Under the pieces are notes generated by a model that did not search any database, had not been told where the DNA came from, and was given only the letters and a program-made list of their open reading frames with translations. This document shows, in pieces, positions 1 through 8,571 of a stretch of 64,000 bases of DNA (the stretch's first letter is position 1; every line of letters starts with the position of its first letter). The translations under genes and the position numbers were made by a program. This stretch comes from Scatosoma sp045644545 (GTDB lineage: Bacteria; Bacillota; Clostridia; Christensenellales; Borkfalkiaceae), in NCBI GenBank assembly GCA_045644545.1, contig JAZRHC010000029.1:85135-149134 (forward strand), given 5' to 3'.

Positions 1-1376
1 TGGAATACCGTATTGAAAAAGACACGATGGGGGAAATGAAAGTCCCCGCAGATAGATATTGGGCGGCGCAAACGCAGAGAAGCTTTCAAAACTTCCCGAT
101 CGGCGACGAGGTGATGCCTCGCGAGATCACGCGCGCCTTCGGCGTATTGAAAAAAGCGGCGGCGCTCGCTAACAACAAGCTCGGGAAGCTTTCCAACGAA
201 AAATTGCAGGCGATCAGCGCGGCTTGCGACGAGGTGATCTCGGGTTCTTTGAACGGTCATTTCCCGCTCGTCGTATGGCAGACGGGAAGCGGAACGCAGT
301 CGAATATGAACGCAAACGAAGTAATCGCAAACCGCGGCAACGAAATCGCGGGCGCGAAAATTCTGCACCCCAACGACGATATCAATAAGAGTCAAAGCTC
401 CAACGATACTTTCCCTACGGCGATGCATATCGCGGCGGTGCTTTCCATCGAAGATAAGCTTTTCCCCGCGATGGATAAACTCGTCGAAACCTTTAAAAGA
501 TTGGAAAAGGAAAACGAAGGGATTGTAAAGAGCGGCAGAACGCATTTGCAAGACGCCGTTCCCATCGCGTTTTCGCAAGAGATCAGCGGTTGGAGAAATA
601 TGATCGAAAAGACGAAAGCTCAGCTTACGCTCGCGCTTTCGGGGCTTAAAGAGCTTGCGCTCGGCGGCACGGCGGTCGGCACGGGGCTCAACGCGCCCAA
701 GGGCTTTGCGGAAGAGGTCGCAAATCAAGTAAGTATTCTTACGGGTAAGACCTTTATTACCGCGGAAAACAAATATCACGCGCTTACGGCGAAAGACGAA
801 CTCGTATTCGCGCACGGCGCGATCAAAGCGCTCGCTTGCAATCTTATGAAGATCGCCAACGATATCCGTTGGCTTGCCAGCGGACCGCGCGACGGACTCG
901 GCGAAATTTTCATTCCCGAAAACGAGCCCGGCTCGTCGATTATGCCCGGGAAAGTCAACCCCACGCAATGCGAGTCGATGACGATGGTCGCCGTTCAAGT
1001 AATGGCGAACGACGTCGCGGTTTCGGTCGGCGCATCGCAAGGCAACTTTGAGCTCAACGTGTTTATGCCCGTCATTATCTATAATTTCCTGCAATCGGTA
1101 CGCCTTCTTTCCGACGGGATCACCTCTTTTGAAAAGAACTGCGTAACGGGGATCAAGGCGAATAAGGAAAAAATGAAGCATAATCTTTATAATTCTTTGA
1201 TGCTCGTCACCGCGCTCAATCCGTATATCGGCTATGAAAACGCGGCGAAAACGGCAAAGAAGGCGTATAAAGAAAATATTTCTTTAAAAGAAGCTTGCGT
1301 TGCGCTCGGCTTCCTTACGGCGGAAAAATTCGACGAAGTATTCCGTCCCGAAGAAATGGCTTACCCGCAAAAGTGA
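1..1376 (+). CDS. fumC: Class II fumarate hydratase (5' edge of window)
   Basis: Interconverts fumarate and malate in the cytoplasm. The reading frame is open to the window edge and reads EYRIEKDT before the first internal Met (base 27); bases 1-2 are TG, so the true start codon very probably begins one base outside the window. Family signatures are the segment PNDDINKSQSSNDTFPTA and the class II loop GSSIMPGKVNP. Its length of about 458 residues is normal. It is Fe-S independent, unlike the class I fumarases common in strict anaerobes. It lies 22 bp upstream of hdrB, and all genes to 10176 are on this strand with little space between, so it probably feeds fumarate to the reductase encoded by the last two genes. 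Confidence 0.95.
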   Translation, partial: EYRIEKDTMGEMKVPADRYWAAQTQRSFQNFPIGDEVMPREITRAFGVLKKAAALANNKLGKLSNEKLQAISAACDEVISGSLNGHFPLVVWQTGSGTQSNMNANEVIANRGNEIAGAKILHPNDDINKSQSSNDTFPTAMHIAAVLSIEDKLFPAMDKLVETFKRLEKENEGIVKSGRTHLQDAVPIAFSQEISGWRNMIEKTKAQLTLALSGLKELALGGTAVGTGLNAPKGFAEEVANQVSILTGKTFITAENKYHALTAKDELVFAHGAIKALACNLMKIANDIRWLASGPRDGLGEIFIPENEPGSSIMPGKVNPTQCESMTMVAVQVMANDVAVSVGASQGNFELNVFMPVIIYNFLQSVRLLSDGITSFEKNCVTGIKANKEKMKHNLYNSLMLVTALNPYIGYENAAKTAKKAYKENISLKEACVALGFLTAEKFDEVFRPEEMAYPQK

Positions 1377-1398
1377 ACGAAAAAGGTAACGAAATAGA

Positions 1399-2178
1399 AT
1401 GAAAATCAGTTATTATCCCGGCTGTACGCTTAGAACGAAAGCCAAAGAATTGGACGTAACCGCCCGTCTTTGCGCGAAGGCTCTCGGCGTAGAAATGGAA
1501 GAAATCGAAAATTGGCAGTGTTGCGGCGCGGTATATCCCACGGGCACGGACGAAATCGCCACGAAGCTCTCCGCCGTCCGCGCGCTCGATCACGCTAAGC
1601 ACAACGGCGGCAAACTCTTAACGCTTTGCTCTGCTTGCCACAACGTGATCAAACGCACGAACGAGGATATGAAGGCGGACGGGGATATATGCTTTCGCGC
1701 AAACAATTATTTAAAGCTCGACGAACCCTATAAGGGCGAAACGGAGGTTTTGCATTATCTCGAAATGCTCAAAAAGCTCGTCGGCTTCGACAATATCAAA
1801 AAAGCCGTCGTCAATCCTATCAATCGCAAGGTCGGCGCGTACTACGGTTGTTTGTTGTTAAGACCCAGCGGCGTAATGGCGTTCGATAATCCCGAAAATC
1901 CGACCATTATCGAGGACTTTATCCGCGCGATCGGCGGCACGCCCGTCAGCTATCCTTTCCGCAACGAATGTTGCGGCGCGTACATTTCCTTGAAGAATAG
2001 CGAATTGCCCAAAAAGAAGAGCAAAAAGGTGTTGGAAAGCGCGAAAGAAAAAGGCGCGGAAGAAGTGATCACGGCTTGCCCGCTTTGTCTTTATAATTTG
2101 CAGGTCAACGGCGAGAGGATCTTGCCCGTGAAATACTTTACGGAGCTTTTGGCGGAAGCGTTGGGGGTAAGCAAATGA
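1399..2178 (+). CDS. hdrB: Heterodisulfide reductase subunit B-like protein (HdrB)
   Basis: A 259-residue protein with two complete CCG domains: Cys9, Cys41-Cys42, Cys77, Cys80 and Cys151, Cys191-Cys192, Cys227, Cys230. In HdrB of methanogens each such set binds a noncubane [4Fe-4S] cluster that cleaves a disulfide; the intact Cys pattern suggests that chemistry is preserved here. A bacterium has no CoM-S-S-CoB, so the substrate is unknown: a thiol carrier or direct electron transfer to the fumarate reductase subunits are both possible. It overlaps hdrC by 4 bp (ATGA), indicating translational coupling. No signal peptide or membrane segment is seen, so it should be cytoplasmic. Confidence 0.9.
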   Translation: MKISYYPGCTLRTKAKELDVTARLCAKALGVEMEEIENWQCCGAVYPTGTDEIATKLSAVRALDHAKHNGGKLLTLCSACHNVIKRTNEDMKADGDICFRANNYLKLDEPYKGETEVLHYLEMLKKLVGFDNIKKAVVNPINRKVGAYYGCLLLRPSGVMAFDNPENPTIIEDFIRAIGGTPVSYPFRNECCGAYISLKNSELPKKKSKKVLESAKEKGAEEVITACPLCLYNLQVNGERILPVKYFTELLAEALGVSK

Positions 2179-2561
2179 CGAAAGAAGAACGCATTGAAAA
2201 TATCAAACGAATCAGCGGCACGGACGTGAGGAAGTGTATGAAATGCGGGAAATGCTCGGGTAGATGCCCCGCGTTCAAGGATATGGATATCAAGCCGCAT
2301 CAGTTCGTTTCTATGCTCGAAAAAGGCAAAATAGAGGAGCTTTTGGAATGTAAAGCGATTTGGAACTGTCTTTCCTGTATGGCTTGCGTAGAGCGTTGCC
2401 CGCGCGGAGTCGCGCCCGCTTCCGTCGTAGAAGCGGTGAGAAATACCGTCGTGAGAATGCAAGGCAAGAACGGTATCAAAGCAGAGGAAATTCCCCCGAT
2501 CGTGGACGAATTCATTCCTCAACAGCTTCTCGTCAGCGCATACAGAAAATATAATAAGTAA
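2175..2561 (+). CDS. hdrC: Heterodisulfide reductase subunit C-like ferredoxin (HdrC)
   Basis: A 128-residue two-cluster ferredoxin-type protein. The motifs are Cys21-24-27-31 and Cys65-68-71-75, each CX2CX2CX3C, the usual HdrC arrangement; an additional Cys is at 59. It should pass electrons between HdrA and the noncubane clusters of HdrB. Its start overlaps the hdrB stop by 4 bp. There is a 45-bp gap before hdrA, the largest in the first half of the operon, with no obvious terminator. Confidence 0.9.
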   Translation: MTKEERIENIKRISGTDVRKCMKCGKCSGRCPAFKDMDIKPHQFVSMLEKGKIEELLECKAIWNCLSCMACVERCPRGVAPASVVEAVRNTVVRMQGKNGIKAEEIPPIVDEFIPQQLLVSAYRKYNK

Positions 2562-2606
2562 ACGAGTTATTAAAAATCGAAAATCTAAACAAAGTGAGAA
2601 GATAAA

Positions 2607-4598
2607 ATGCAAAGAATCGGTGTTTTTATTTGTTGGTGCGGCAGTAATATCGCGGCAACGGTAGACGTAGAAAAGGTTGCGGAAGTTATCAAAAGCGAGC
2701 CCTGCGTCGTTTATTCCGTAAACTATCAGTATATGTGCTCCGAAAACGGTCAACAGCTCATCAAGAACGCAATCAAAGAACATAACCTTACGGGTATCGT
2801 GGTGGGGGCTTGCTCGCCCAGAATGCACGAAGCGACCTTCCGCAAAGCGGCGGAAAGCGTAGGCTTGAATCCGTATATGGTGGAAATCGCGAATATTCGC
2901 GAGCATTGTTCGTGGATTCATAAGGATATGGCGGAAGCGACGGAAAAAGCGATTATCCTCGTTCGCACGGCGATTGCGAAAGTAAAATTAAACGCTCCGC
3001 TCACGGCGGGTGAAAGCCCCGTTGTAAAGCGCGCGCTCGTGATCGGGGGCGGTATTGCGGGGATTCAAGCCGCTTTGGATATTGCCGACGCGGGCTTTGA
3101 AGTGGATATCGTGGAAAAGAACGCGACGATCGGAGGCAGAATGGCGCAGCTCGACAAAACCTTCCCCACCCTCGACTGTTCGGCTTGTATTTTAACGCCG
3201 AAAATGGTGGATTGCGCGCAACACGAAAAAATCGATATTCTCTCCTATTCGGAAGTAGAGGACGTGAAAGGCTTTGTCGGGAATTTCAACGTTAAAATTC
3301 GCCGTAAAGCGAGATACATTGACGAAACGAAGTGCACGGGCTGTAAGATCTGTATGGAAAAATGCCCTTCCAAAAAGGGCTTGAACGATTTCAATATGAA
3401 CCTTAACACCCGCCCTGCGATCCATATCCCGTTCGCGCAGGCAATCCCCAACGTAGCGGTGATCGATCCCGAACAATGCATCAAACTCAAAACGGGTAAA
3501 TGCGGTATCTGTCAAAAATTCTGCGGCGTAGGCGCGATCGATTACGAGCAAAAGGATACCTTTATCGAGCGTCAATACGGCGCGATCGTCGTGGCGACGG
3601 GCTTTAAGCCTATTTCGCTCGACGCGTTCAACGAGTACGGCTATGCGGAAAACAAAGACGTTATCACCTCGCTCGAACTCGAAAGACTGATGAACGCGGC
3701 AGGTCCTTCGAGCGGCGTTCTCGTCCGTCCATCCGACGGTCAGCACCCGAAGGTGATCACCTTCATTCAATGCGTAGGCTCGCGTGATACGAGCGGTTGC
3801 GGCAAGCCTTATTGCTCCAAGATCTGCTGTATGTACACGGCGAAACACGCGATGCTTATCCGTGAAAAATACCCCGACACCGAAGTGCACGTATTTTATA
3901 TCGACGTGCGTACGCCGGGGAAAAACTACGACGAATTCTTCCGTCGCGCGGTGGAGCAATACGGCGTTGACTATATCAAAGGTATGGTCGGAAAAGTATA
4001 TAACGAAAACGGAAAGTTAATGGTGCAAGGCTCTAACCTTATCGATAACGAGCAGGTCACGATTGAATCCGATCTCGTCGTGTTAGCGGCGGCGATCGAA
4101 CCCGAGCCTTCCGTAAGAAAGGTTGCAACCTTGCTTACGGCAAGTATCGATACCAACAATTTCCTCACCGAATCGCACGCGAAGCTCCGTCCCGTAGAAA
4201 GCCCTACGGCGGGCGTATACCTCGCGGGCGTATGCCAAGGTCCTAAGGATATCCCCGAAACCGTTTCGCAGGCTTCCGCTTGCGCGGCGAAGGTGATCGG
4301 ACTTTTGGTGAAAGATAAGTTAAAGACGAATCCTTGCGTTGCCACGCCCGACGAAATGATGTGTAACGGCTGTTCGCAATGCGCGAACGTGTGCGCGTAC
4401 GGCGCGATCACCTACGTCGATAAAGAATTCAGACTCGGCGGAGGCAAGACGGAAGTAAGGCGCGTAGCATCCGTAAATCCCGCGGTATGTCAGGGTTGCG
4501 GCGCTTGTACGGTTACCTGTCCTTCGGGGGCGATGGACCTTAAAGGATTCAGCTCCAAGCAAATTATGTCGGAGGTGGAAGCGATATGCAAAATGTAA
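2607..4598 (+). CDS. hdrA: Heterodisulfide reductase subunit A-like FAD/Fe-S protein (HdrA)
   Basis: A full-length 663-residue HdrA. In order: a Cys-containing N-terminal domain (about 1-135); a thioredoxin-reductase-like FAD fold with the dinucleotide motif GGGIAG at 147-152; a central ferredoxin insertion with Cys243-246-249-253 and Cys291, 299, 302, 306; and a C-terminal ferredoxin domain with Cys586-589-592-596 and Cys628-631-634-638. In characterised HdrABC complexes this flavin is the site of electron bifurcation, one electron going to a high-potential acceptor and one to ferredoxin. Whether this one bifurcates cannot be read from sequence. The next gene starts inside its last codons. 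Confidence 0.92.
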   Translation: MQRIGVFICWCGSNIAATVDVEKVAEVIKSEPCVVYSVNYQYMCSENGQQLIKNAIKEHNLTGIVVGACSPRMHEATFRKAAESVGLNPYMVEIANIREHCSWIHKDMAEATEKAIILVRTAIAKVKLNAPLTAGESPVVKRALVIGGGIAGIQAALDIADAGFEVDIVEKNATIGGRMAQLDKTFPTLDCSACILTPKMVDCAQHEKIDILSYSEVEDVKGFVGNFNVKIRRKARYIDETKCTGCKICMEKCPSKKGLNDFNMNLNTRPAIHIPFAQAIPNVAVIDPEQCIKLKTGKCGICQKFCGVGAIDYEQKDTFIERQYGAIVVATGFKPISLDAFNEYGYAENKDVITSLELERLMNAAGPSSGVLVRPSDGQHPKVITFIQCVGSRDTSGCGKPYCSKICCMYTAKHAMLIREKYPDTEVHVFYIDVRTPGKNYDEFFRRAVEQYGVDYIKGMVGKVYNENGKLMVQGSNLIDNEQVTIESDLVVLAAAIEPEPSVRKVATLLTASIDTNNFLTESHAKLRPVESPTAGVYLAGVCQGPKDIPETVSQASACAAKVIGLLVKDKLKTNPCVATPDEMMCNGCSQCANVCAYGAITYVDKEFRLGGGKTEVRRVASVNPAVCQGCGACTVTCPSGAMDLKGFSSKQIMSEVEAICKM

Positions 4599-5038
4599 CG
4601 GAAAAGAAAGAATTTACGCCTAATATCGTAGCGTTTTGCTGTAACTGGTGCTCGTATGCAGGGGCAGACCTTGCCGGTTCAAGCCGTTTGAGCTACCCCG
4701 CAAACGTGAAGATCATTCGCGTGCCTTGCTCTTGTCGCGTGAATCCGTCCTTTATTTTAAAAGCCTATCAACAAGGCGCGGACGGCGTGATTCTCTGCGG
4801 TTGCCATCCCGGCGATTGCCACTACGTGACGGGGAACTATTATACGAGAAGAAGAATGTCGCTCTTATTCAGCTTTTTGAATTATATGGGCATCGAGAAA
4901 GAACGTACCCGCGTGGAATGGGTTTCCGCCGCGGAAGGGGCGCGCTTCTCCGCAGTTATGAACGATTTCGTGCAAAAAATCACCGAACTCGGCGAAAATA
5001 AACGCCTGACCGATTTGAGAGTAAAGGAGGGCGAATAA
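4586..5038 (+). CDS. MvhD/FlpD-family iron-sulfur protein (FloxD-like)
   Basis: A 150-residue member of the MvhD/FlpD family, which links HdrA to an electron input module (hydrogenase in methanogens, the NADH-oxidising Flox proteins in bacteria). The diagnostic cysteines are visible: CCNWCSYAG near residue 20, the segment VPCSCRVN, and CGCHPGDCHY, expected to bind a [2Fe-2S] cluster. The ATG at 4586 overlaps the hdrA end by 13 bp and has a GGAGG-type ribosome binding site inside hdrA. Its position directly after hdrA and before the Flox-like genes is the usual order for such modules. Confidence 0.88.
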   Translation: MQNVTEKKEFTPNIVAFCCNWCSYAGADLAGSSRLSYPANVKIIRVPCSCRVNPSFILKAYQQGADGVILCGCHPGDCHYVTGNYYTRRRMSLLFSFLNYMGIEKERTRVEWVSAAEGARFSAVMNDFVQKITELGENKRLTDLRVKEGE

Positions 5039-5039
5039 A

Positions 5040-6020
5040 ATGCGTGACGTTGAATTGAAAATGAAAGAACGCGCGAGCGAGCTGCTTGAAAGCGGCGAAG
5101 TTGCCCGCGTGATCGGTTGGAAAAAAGGAGAATTTTATCACGACCCCCAGCCCGCTTCTTTTGAAAGCGCAGAAGAGTTGAACGCATTCGTCTATAACGG
5201 ATTTTGTGGCGCAAATCTTTCCAAATACCTCATTCAAATGAGCAAAAAAGAAGGAAAAACGGCGATTTTCTTAAAGCCTTGCGATTCGTACAGCTTTAAT
5301 CAGCTCGTAAAAGAACACCGTATCGTCCGTGAAAATATCCGCGTGATCGCGATCGAATGTCAAGGGAAGCTGGATATCGAAAAGATCAAGGCGAAGGGCT
5401 TTGATTTTGTCACGGAAGCAGAAGAAAACGGCGACGAAATTGCCGTAACTTCTCTCTACGGCAACGGCGCGGTTCAAAAGGACGAAGTGCTTTTGGGAAA
5501 ATGCGAAACCTGTAAAGGAAAAGTGCATCAAGTAAAGGACGAGGAGATTATTCTCCACGAAATGCAAGCAGGCAAGAAAAACCGCTTTGAAGAGGTCGAA
5601 AAACTCGAAGCGATGACGGCGGACGAACGGTTTTCGTTCTGGCGCGAACAGCTTCAAAAATGTATCCGTTGCAACGCGTGCAGAAACGTTTGCCCCGCGT
5701 GCTCGTGCTTAAAATGCGTGTTCGATAACCCCGCTTCGGGGATCGCGGCGAAGGCGAACGACGATAAATTCGAAGAACAGCTTTTCCATATCATTCGCGC
5801 CTTCCACGTTTCGGGGCGCTGTACGGATTGCGGCGAGTGTTCGAGAGTTTGTCCGCAGAACATTCCTTTGCACCTTCTCAACCGTAAGTTTATCAAGGAT
5901 ATCGACGGCTTATACGGCGAATATCAGGCGGGCGAAACCGCCGAAGGCAAAACGCCTTTAACTTCCTACGCGGAAGGCGACGCCGAACCCAACGACGTAG
6001 TGAACGGGGAGGTTAGATAA
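5040..6020 (+). CDS. 4Fe-4S dicluster protein, FloxB/C-like (FrhB-related)
   Basis: A 326-residue iron-sulfur protein. The first half has the sequence KPCDSYSFNQLVKE and further Cys residues typical of proteins related to coenzyme F420 hydrogenase beta subunits and to Flox subunits. The second half carries two ferredoxin motifs, CIRCNACRNVCPAC and CTDCGECSRVCP. The role is probably electron relay between the FAD/NAD(P)-binding protein at 7047 and the MvhD-like protein. The C-terminal 40 residues are acidic and low in complexity. It begins one base after the previous stop and shares its stop with the following start. Which Flox letter it corresponds to is uncertain. Confidence 0.8.
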   Translation: MRDVELKMKERASELLESGEVARVIGWKKGEFYHDPQPASFESAEELNAFVYNGFCGANLSKYLIQMSKKEGKTAIFLKPCDSYSFNQLVKEHRIVRENIRVIAIECQGKLDIEKIKAKGFDFVTEAEENGDEIAVTSLYGNGAVQKDEVLLGKCETCKGKVHQVKDEEIILHEMQAGKKNRFEEVEKLEAMTADERFSFWREQLQKCIRCNACRNVCPACSCLKCVFDNPASGIAAKANDDKFEEQLFHIIRAFHVSGRCTDCGECSRVCPQNIPLHLLNRKFIKDIDGLYGEYQAGETAEGKTPLTSYAEGDAEPNDVVNGEVR

Positions 6021-7054
6021 TGTTTAAGATTGCAAAAGAAAGATTAAACGAACTTTATTCCAAGATCGCCGAAACGTTCGGACTTTTTATTCCCATCAAA
6101 AAAGGCGGAGAGGTCAACTATCACGTTTGGGGAGAAGGGAAAGAAGTTTCTTTGGAAACCTTGAAAACGGTAAAATCCCCCAAAAACGCGTTTTTCCCGC
6201 AGTCGGAAAATTTGATGAAGTTCAAAACCGAAGGGAAAAATCTTGAAATTATCGACGTGCGCTGGGATAAAACGGAGAAGCCTTTCGTTATGTTCGGCGT
6301 AAAGGCTTGCGATTATAAGGCGATTGAAGTGCTCGATAAGGTATTCCTTGCCGATCCCGTAGACACCTATTATCAGTCGAGAAGGGAAGCGACCACGATC
6401 GTAACGCTCGCTTGCTCACGCCCGGAAGAAAGCTGTTTTTGTAACGCGTTCGGGATCGACGCGACCGCGCCGCAAGGCGACGTGACCACTTGGCTCGACG
6501 GCGAAAACCTCTATTGGCAGGCGAACACCGAAAAAGGCGAAGCGCTCACCGCGGCGGTGAAAGAGCTGTTGACGGAAGGGGGAGAAGAAACGGTCGAAGC
6601 GCAAAAGGCAACCACCAAAACGATTATGGAAAAATTGCCGTTTGCTTCCCTTGATCTGTCGCGCTTTAAGCCCGAAAATTTGAACGAGCTTTTTAACGAC
6701 TCCGCTTGGGAGTCTATGAGCGAGGCTTGCTTGGGTTGCGGCACGTGTACCTTCGTTTGCCCGACCTGTCAATGCTTCGATATCCGCGATTTCAAAACCA
6801 ACGAAGGCGTAATTCGTTATCGTTGCTGGGATTCTTGTATGTATTCCGATTTCACGCTTATGGCGCACGGGAATTCGAGAACTACGCAAATGCAGAGATT
6901 CCGTCAGCGGTTTATGCACAAGCTCGTGTATTATCCTTCGCAGAACGACGGGCTGTATTCCTGCGTAGGCTGCGGCAGATGCGTAAACAAATGCCCGCAG
7001 AAGCTGAATATCGTGAAAGTGATCAAAACGCTGGGAGGTAAAAACAATGATTGA
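6020..7054 (+). CDS. 4Fe-4S protein, FloxB/AsrA-like
   Basis: A 344-residue protein of the anaerobic sulfite reductase subunit A (AsrA)/FloxB type. It contains the family segment VFGVKACDYKAIEVLD variant (MFGVKACDYKAIEVLD) near residue 95, a first ferredoxin motif CLGCGTCTFVCPTC, the characteristic RCWDSCMYSDFTLMAHG stretch, and a last motif CVGCGRCVNKCP. In these families the protein relays electrons from an NAD(P)H-oxidising FAD subunit. The start codon overlaps the preceding stop (TAATG) and its end overlaps the next gene by 8 bp, so stoichiometric co-translation is likely. No sulfite reductase catalytic subunit is present nearby. Confidence 0.82.
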   Translation: MFKIAKERLNELYSKIAETFGLFIPIKKGGEVNYHVWGEGKEVSLETLKTVKSPKNAFFPQSENLMKFKTEGKNLEIIDVRWDKTEKPFVMFGVKACDYKAIEVLDKVFLADPVDTYYQSRREATTIVTLACSRPEESCFCNAFGIDATAPQGDVTTWLDGENLYWQANTEKGEALTAAVKELLTEGGEETVEAQKATTKTIMEKLPFASLDLSRFKPENLNELFNDSAWESMSEACLGCGTCTFVCPTCQCFDIRDFKTNEGVIRYRCWDSCMYSDFTLMAHGNSRTTQMQRFRQRFMHKLVYYPSQNDGLYSCVGCGRCVNKCPQKLNIVKVIKTLGGKNND

Positions 7055-7874
7055 AGAAACTTTGATTCCGAAAATCGGCGTCGTAACGGATATCCGTAAG
7101 GATACGCCCGACGTAAAAACTTTCCGCGTGGTCGGCACGGACGGCAAAAAGCTTTTCAAGCATATGCCCGGTCAATGCGCGATGGTTTCTATTCCCGGGG
7201 TCGGCGAATGTATGTTCTCTATCACATCTTCGCCCACGAACGAGGAATATATGGAATTTTCCATTAAAAAATGCGGTTGCGTGACGGAAGTTATCCACGC
7301 GCTCGAAGTCGGCGCGCAGATCACCGTTAGAGGACCGTACGGCAAAAATTTCCCCGTAGAAGAAGATTTCAAGGGTAAGGATTTGCTCTTTATCGCAGGC
7401 GGTATCGGGCTTGCGCCGCTTAGAAGCGTTATCAACTACGTTCGTCATTACCGTAAAAACTACGGCAAAGTCGTGATCGTTTACGGCGCGAGAAGCAAAG
7501 ACGATCTCGTCGATATCGGCGAAATCCAAAATGAGTGGGTAAACGAGCCGAATATGGAAGTTTATCTCACGATCGACCGCCCGCAGGAAGGCTGGGACGG
7601 ACACGTTGGATTCGTACCTGCCTACGTCAAAGAGCTCGGACTCGACCCGAATATGACGGCGGTGCTTTGCGGGCCACCCATTATGATCAAGTTCACGCTT
7701 GCGGGGCTTTTGGAACTCGGCTTTGAAAAATCCCGCGTGTATACGACGCTCGAACTCAGAATGAAATGCGGCGTTGGAAAATGCGGAAGATGCAACGTCG
7801 GCGATAAATTCGTGTGCAAAGACGGGCCCGTATTCCGTATGACGGAGCTCGACGAATTACCCGACGAATATTAA
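7047..7874 (+). CDS. FAD/NAD(P)-binding oxidoreductase, FloxA/AsrB-like
   Basis: A 275-residue ferredoxin-NADP reductase superfamily protein. It shows an FAD-binding barrel with MFSITSSPTN, an NAD(P)-binding domain starting GGIGLAPLRSV, and a C-terminal [2Fe-2S] cysteine segment CGVGKCGRCNVGDKFVC as in PyrK/AsrB. It is the likely entry point for NADH (or NADPH) electrons into the operon's complex. RBS GGGAGG lies before the ATG at 7047, inside the previous gene. FloxA is the best family match given the MvhD and Hdr neighbours; the AsrB assignment would require a sulfite reductase subunit, which is missing. Confidence 0.87.
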   Translation: MIEETLIPKIGVVTDIRKDTPDVKTFRVVGTDGKKLFKHMPGQCAMVSIPGVGECMFSITSSPTNEEYMEFSIKKCGCVTEVIHALEVGAQITVRGPYGKNFPVEEDFKGKDLLFIAGGIGLAPLRSVINYVRHYRKNYGKVVIVYGARSKDDLVDIGEIQNEWVNEPNMEVYLTIDRPQEGWDGHVGFVPAYVKELGLDPNMTAVLCGPPIMIKFTLAGLLELGFEKSRVYTTLELRMKCGVGKCGRCNVGDKFVCKDGPVFRMTELDELPDEY

Positions 7875-7886
7875 GGAGAAAAACCA

Positions 7887-8561
7887 ATGGAAAAAACGGT
7901 AAACGTATTTCTTTTCGGAAAAAAGTATGAAGTTCCGGAAAGTTTGACGATAATGAAAGCGATGGAATACGCGGGCTATCAGCTCGTGCGCGGTTGCGGT
8001 TGCAGAAACGGCTTTTGCGGCGCGTGCTCGACGATCTACCGTATCAAAGGTCAGCAGGAGCTCAAAACCTGCCTTGCTTGCCAAACGAAGGTCGAGGAGG
8101 GAATGTACGTGGCAACCCTTCCTTTCTTCCCGCTCGTAAAACAAGTTTACGATATCGAAAAGATCAAGCCCACGCAGCAGATTATGATGCAGCTCTATCC
8201 CGAAATTTATTCGTGTATCGGTTGCAACGCTTGCACGAAGAGCTGTACGCAGGAACTCAACGTTATGCAATATATCGCCTACGCGCAACGCGGCGAATAC
8301 GAAAAAGCGGCGGAAGAGAGCTTCGACTGCGTAATGTGCGGCGTATGTTCTTCCCGTTGCCCTGCGGGGATCTCGCATCCTCAGGTCGCGGTGCTTGCGC
8401 GTAGACTTACGGGCAAATACCTTGCGCCGAAGAGCGAGCATCTCGTCAACCGCGTAGCGGAAATCGACAAAGGGGATTGCAAAGCGGCGCTCGAAGCGAT
8501 TATGAACACCCCGCTCGAAGAACAAAAACATCTCTACAACACGAGAGAGATCGAGAAATAA
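7887..8561 (+). CDS. Succinate dehydrogenase/fumarate reductase iron-sulfur subunit
   Basis: A 224-residue FrdB/SdhB-like protein. The N-terminal [2Fe-2S] domain has Cys39, Cys44, Cys47 and Cys62 (GCGCRNGFCGAC, then TCLAC). The C-terminal domain has two cluster motifs, Cys110-113-116-120 and Cys148-151-154-158. It lacks the CCG domain fused to TfrB, the equivalent subunit of methanogen thiol:fumarate reductase; in this operon the CCG domains are on separate HdrB instead. It should transfer electrons to the flavoprotein at 8572. RBS AAGGAG precedes the start. No membrane-anchor gene follows, so the enzyme is inferred to be soluble. Confidence 0.88.
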   Translation: MEKTVNVFLFGKKYEVPESLTIMKAMEYAGYQLVRGCGCRNGFCGACSTIYRIKGQQELKTCLACQTKVEEGMYVATLPFFPLVKQVYDIEKIKPTQQIMMQLYPEIYSCIGCNACTKSCTQELNVMQYIAYAQRGEYEKAAEESFDCVMCGVCSSRCPAGISHPQVAVLARRLTGKYLAPKSEHLVNRVAEIDKGDCKAALEAIMNTPLEEQKHLYNTREIEK

Positions 8562-8571
8562 GGAGAAGCGT

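Noticed and set aside
3192..3959. Long open frame on the minus strand opposite hdrA (255 residues)
   Set aside because: It lies entirely inside the clear hdrA gene, has no domain or ribosome binding site and reflects codon bias of the real gene.
7047..7874. AsrABC anaerobic sulfite reductase operon
   Set aside because: AsrA- and AsrB-like proteins are present but there is no siroheme AsrC subunit; the MvhD and Hdr genes favour a Flox module.
7857..8531. Minus-strand frame of 224 residues opposite the FrdB-like gene
   Set aside because: Mirrors the cysteine-rich gene on the other strand; no family resemblance.
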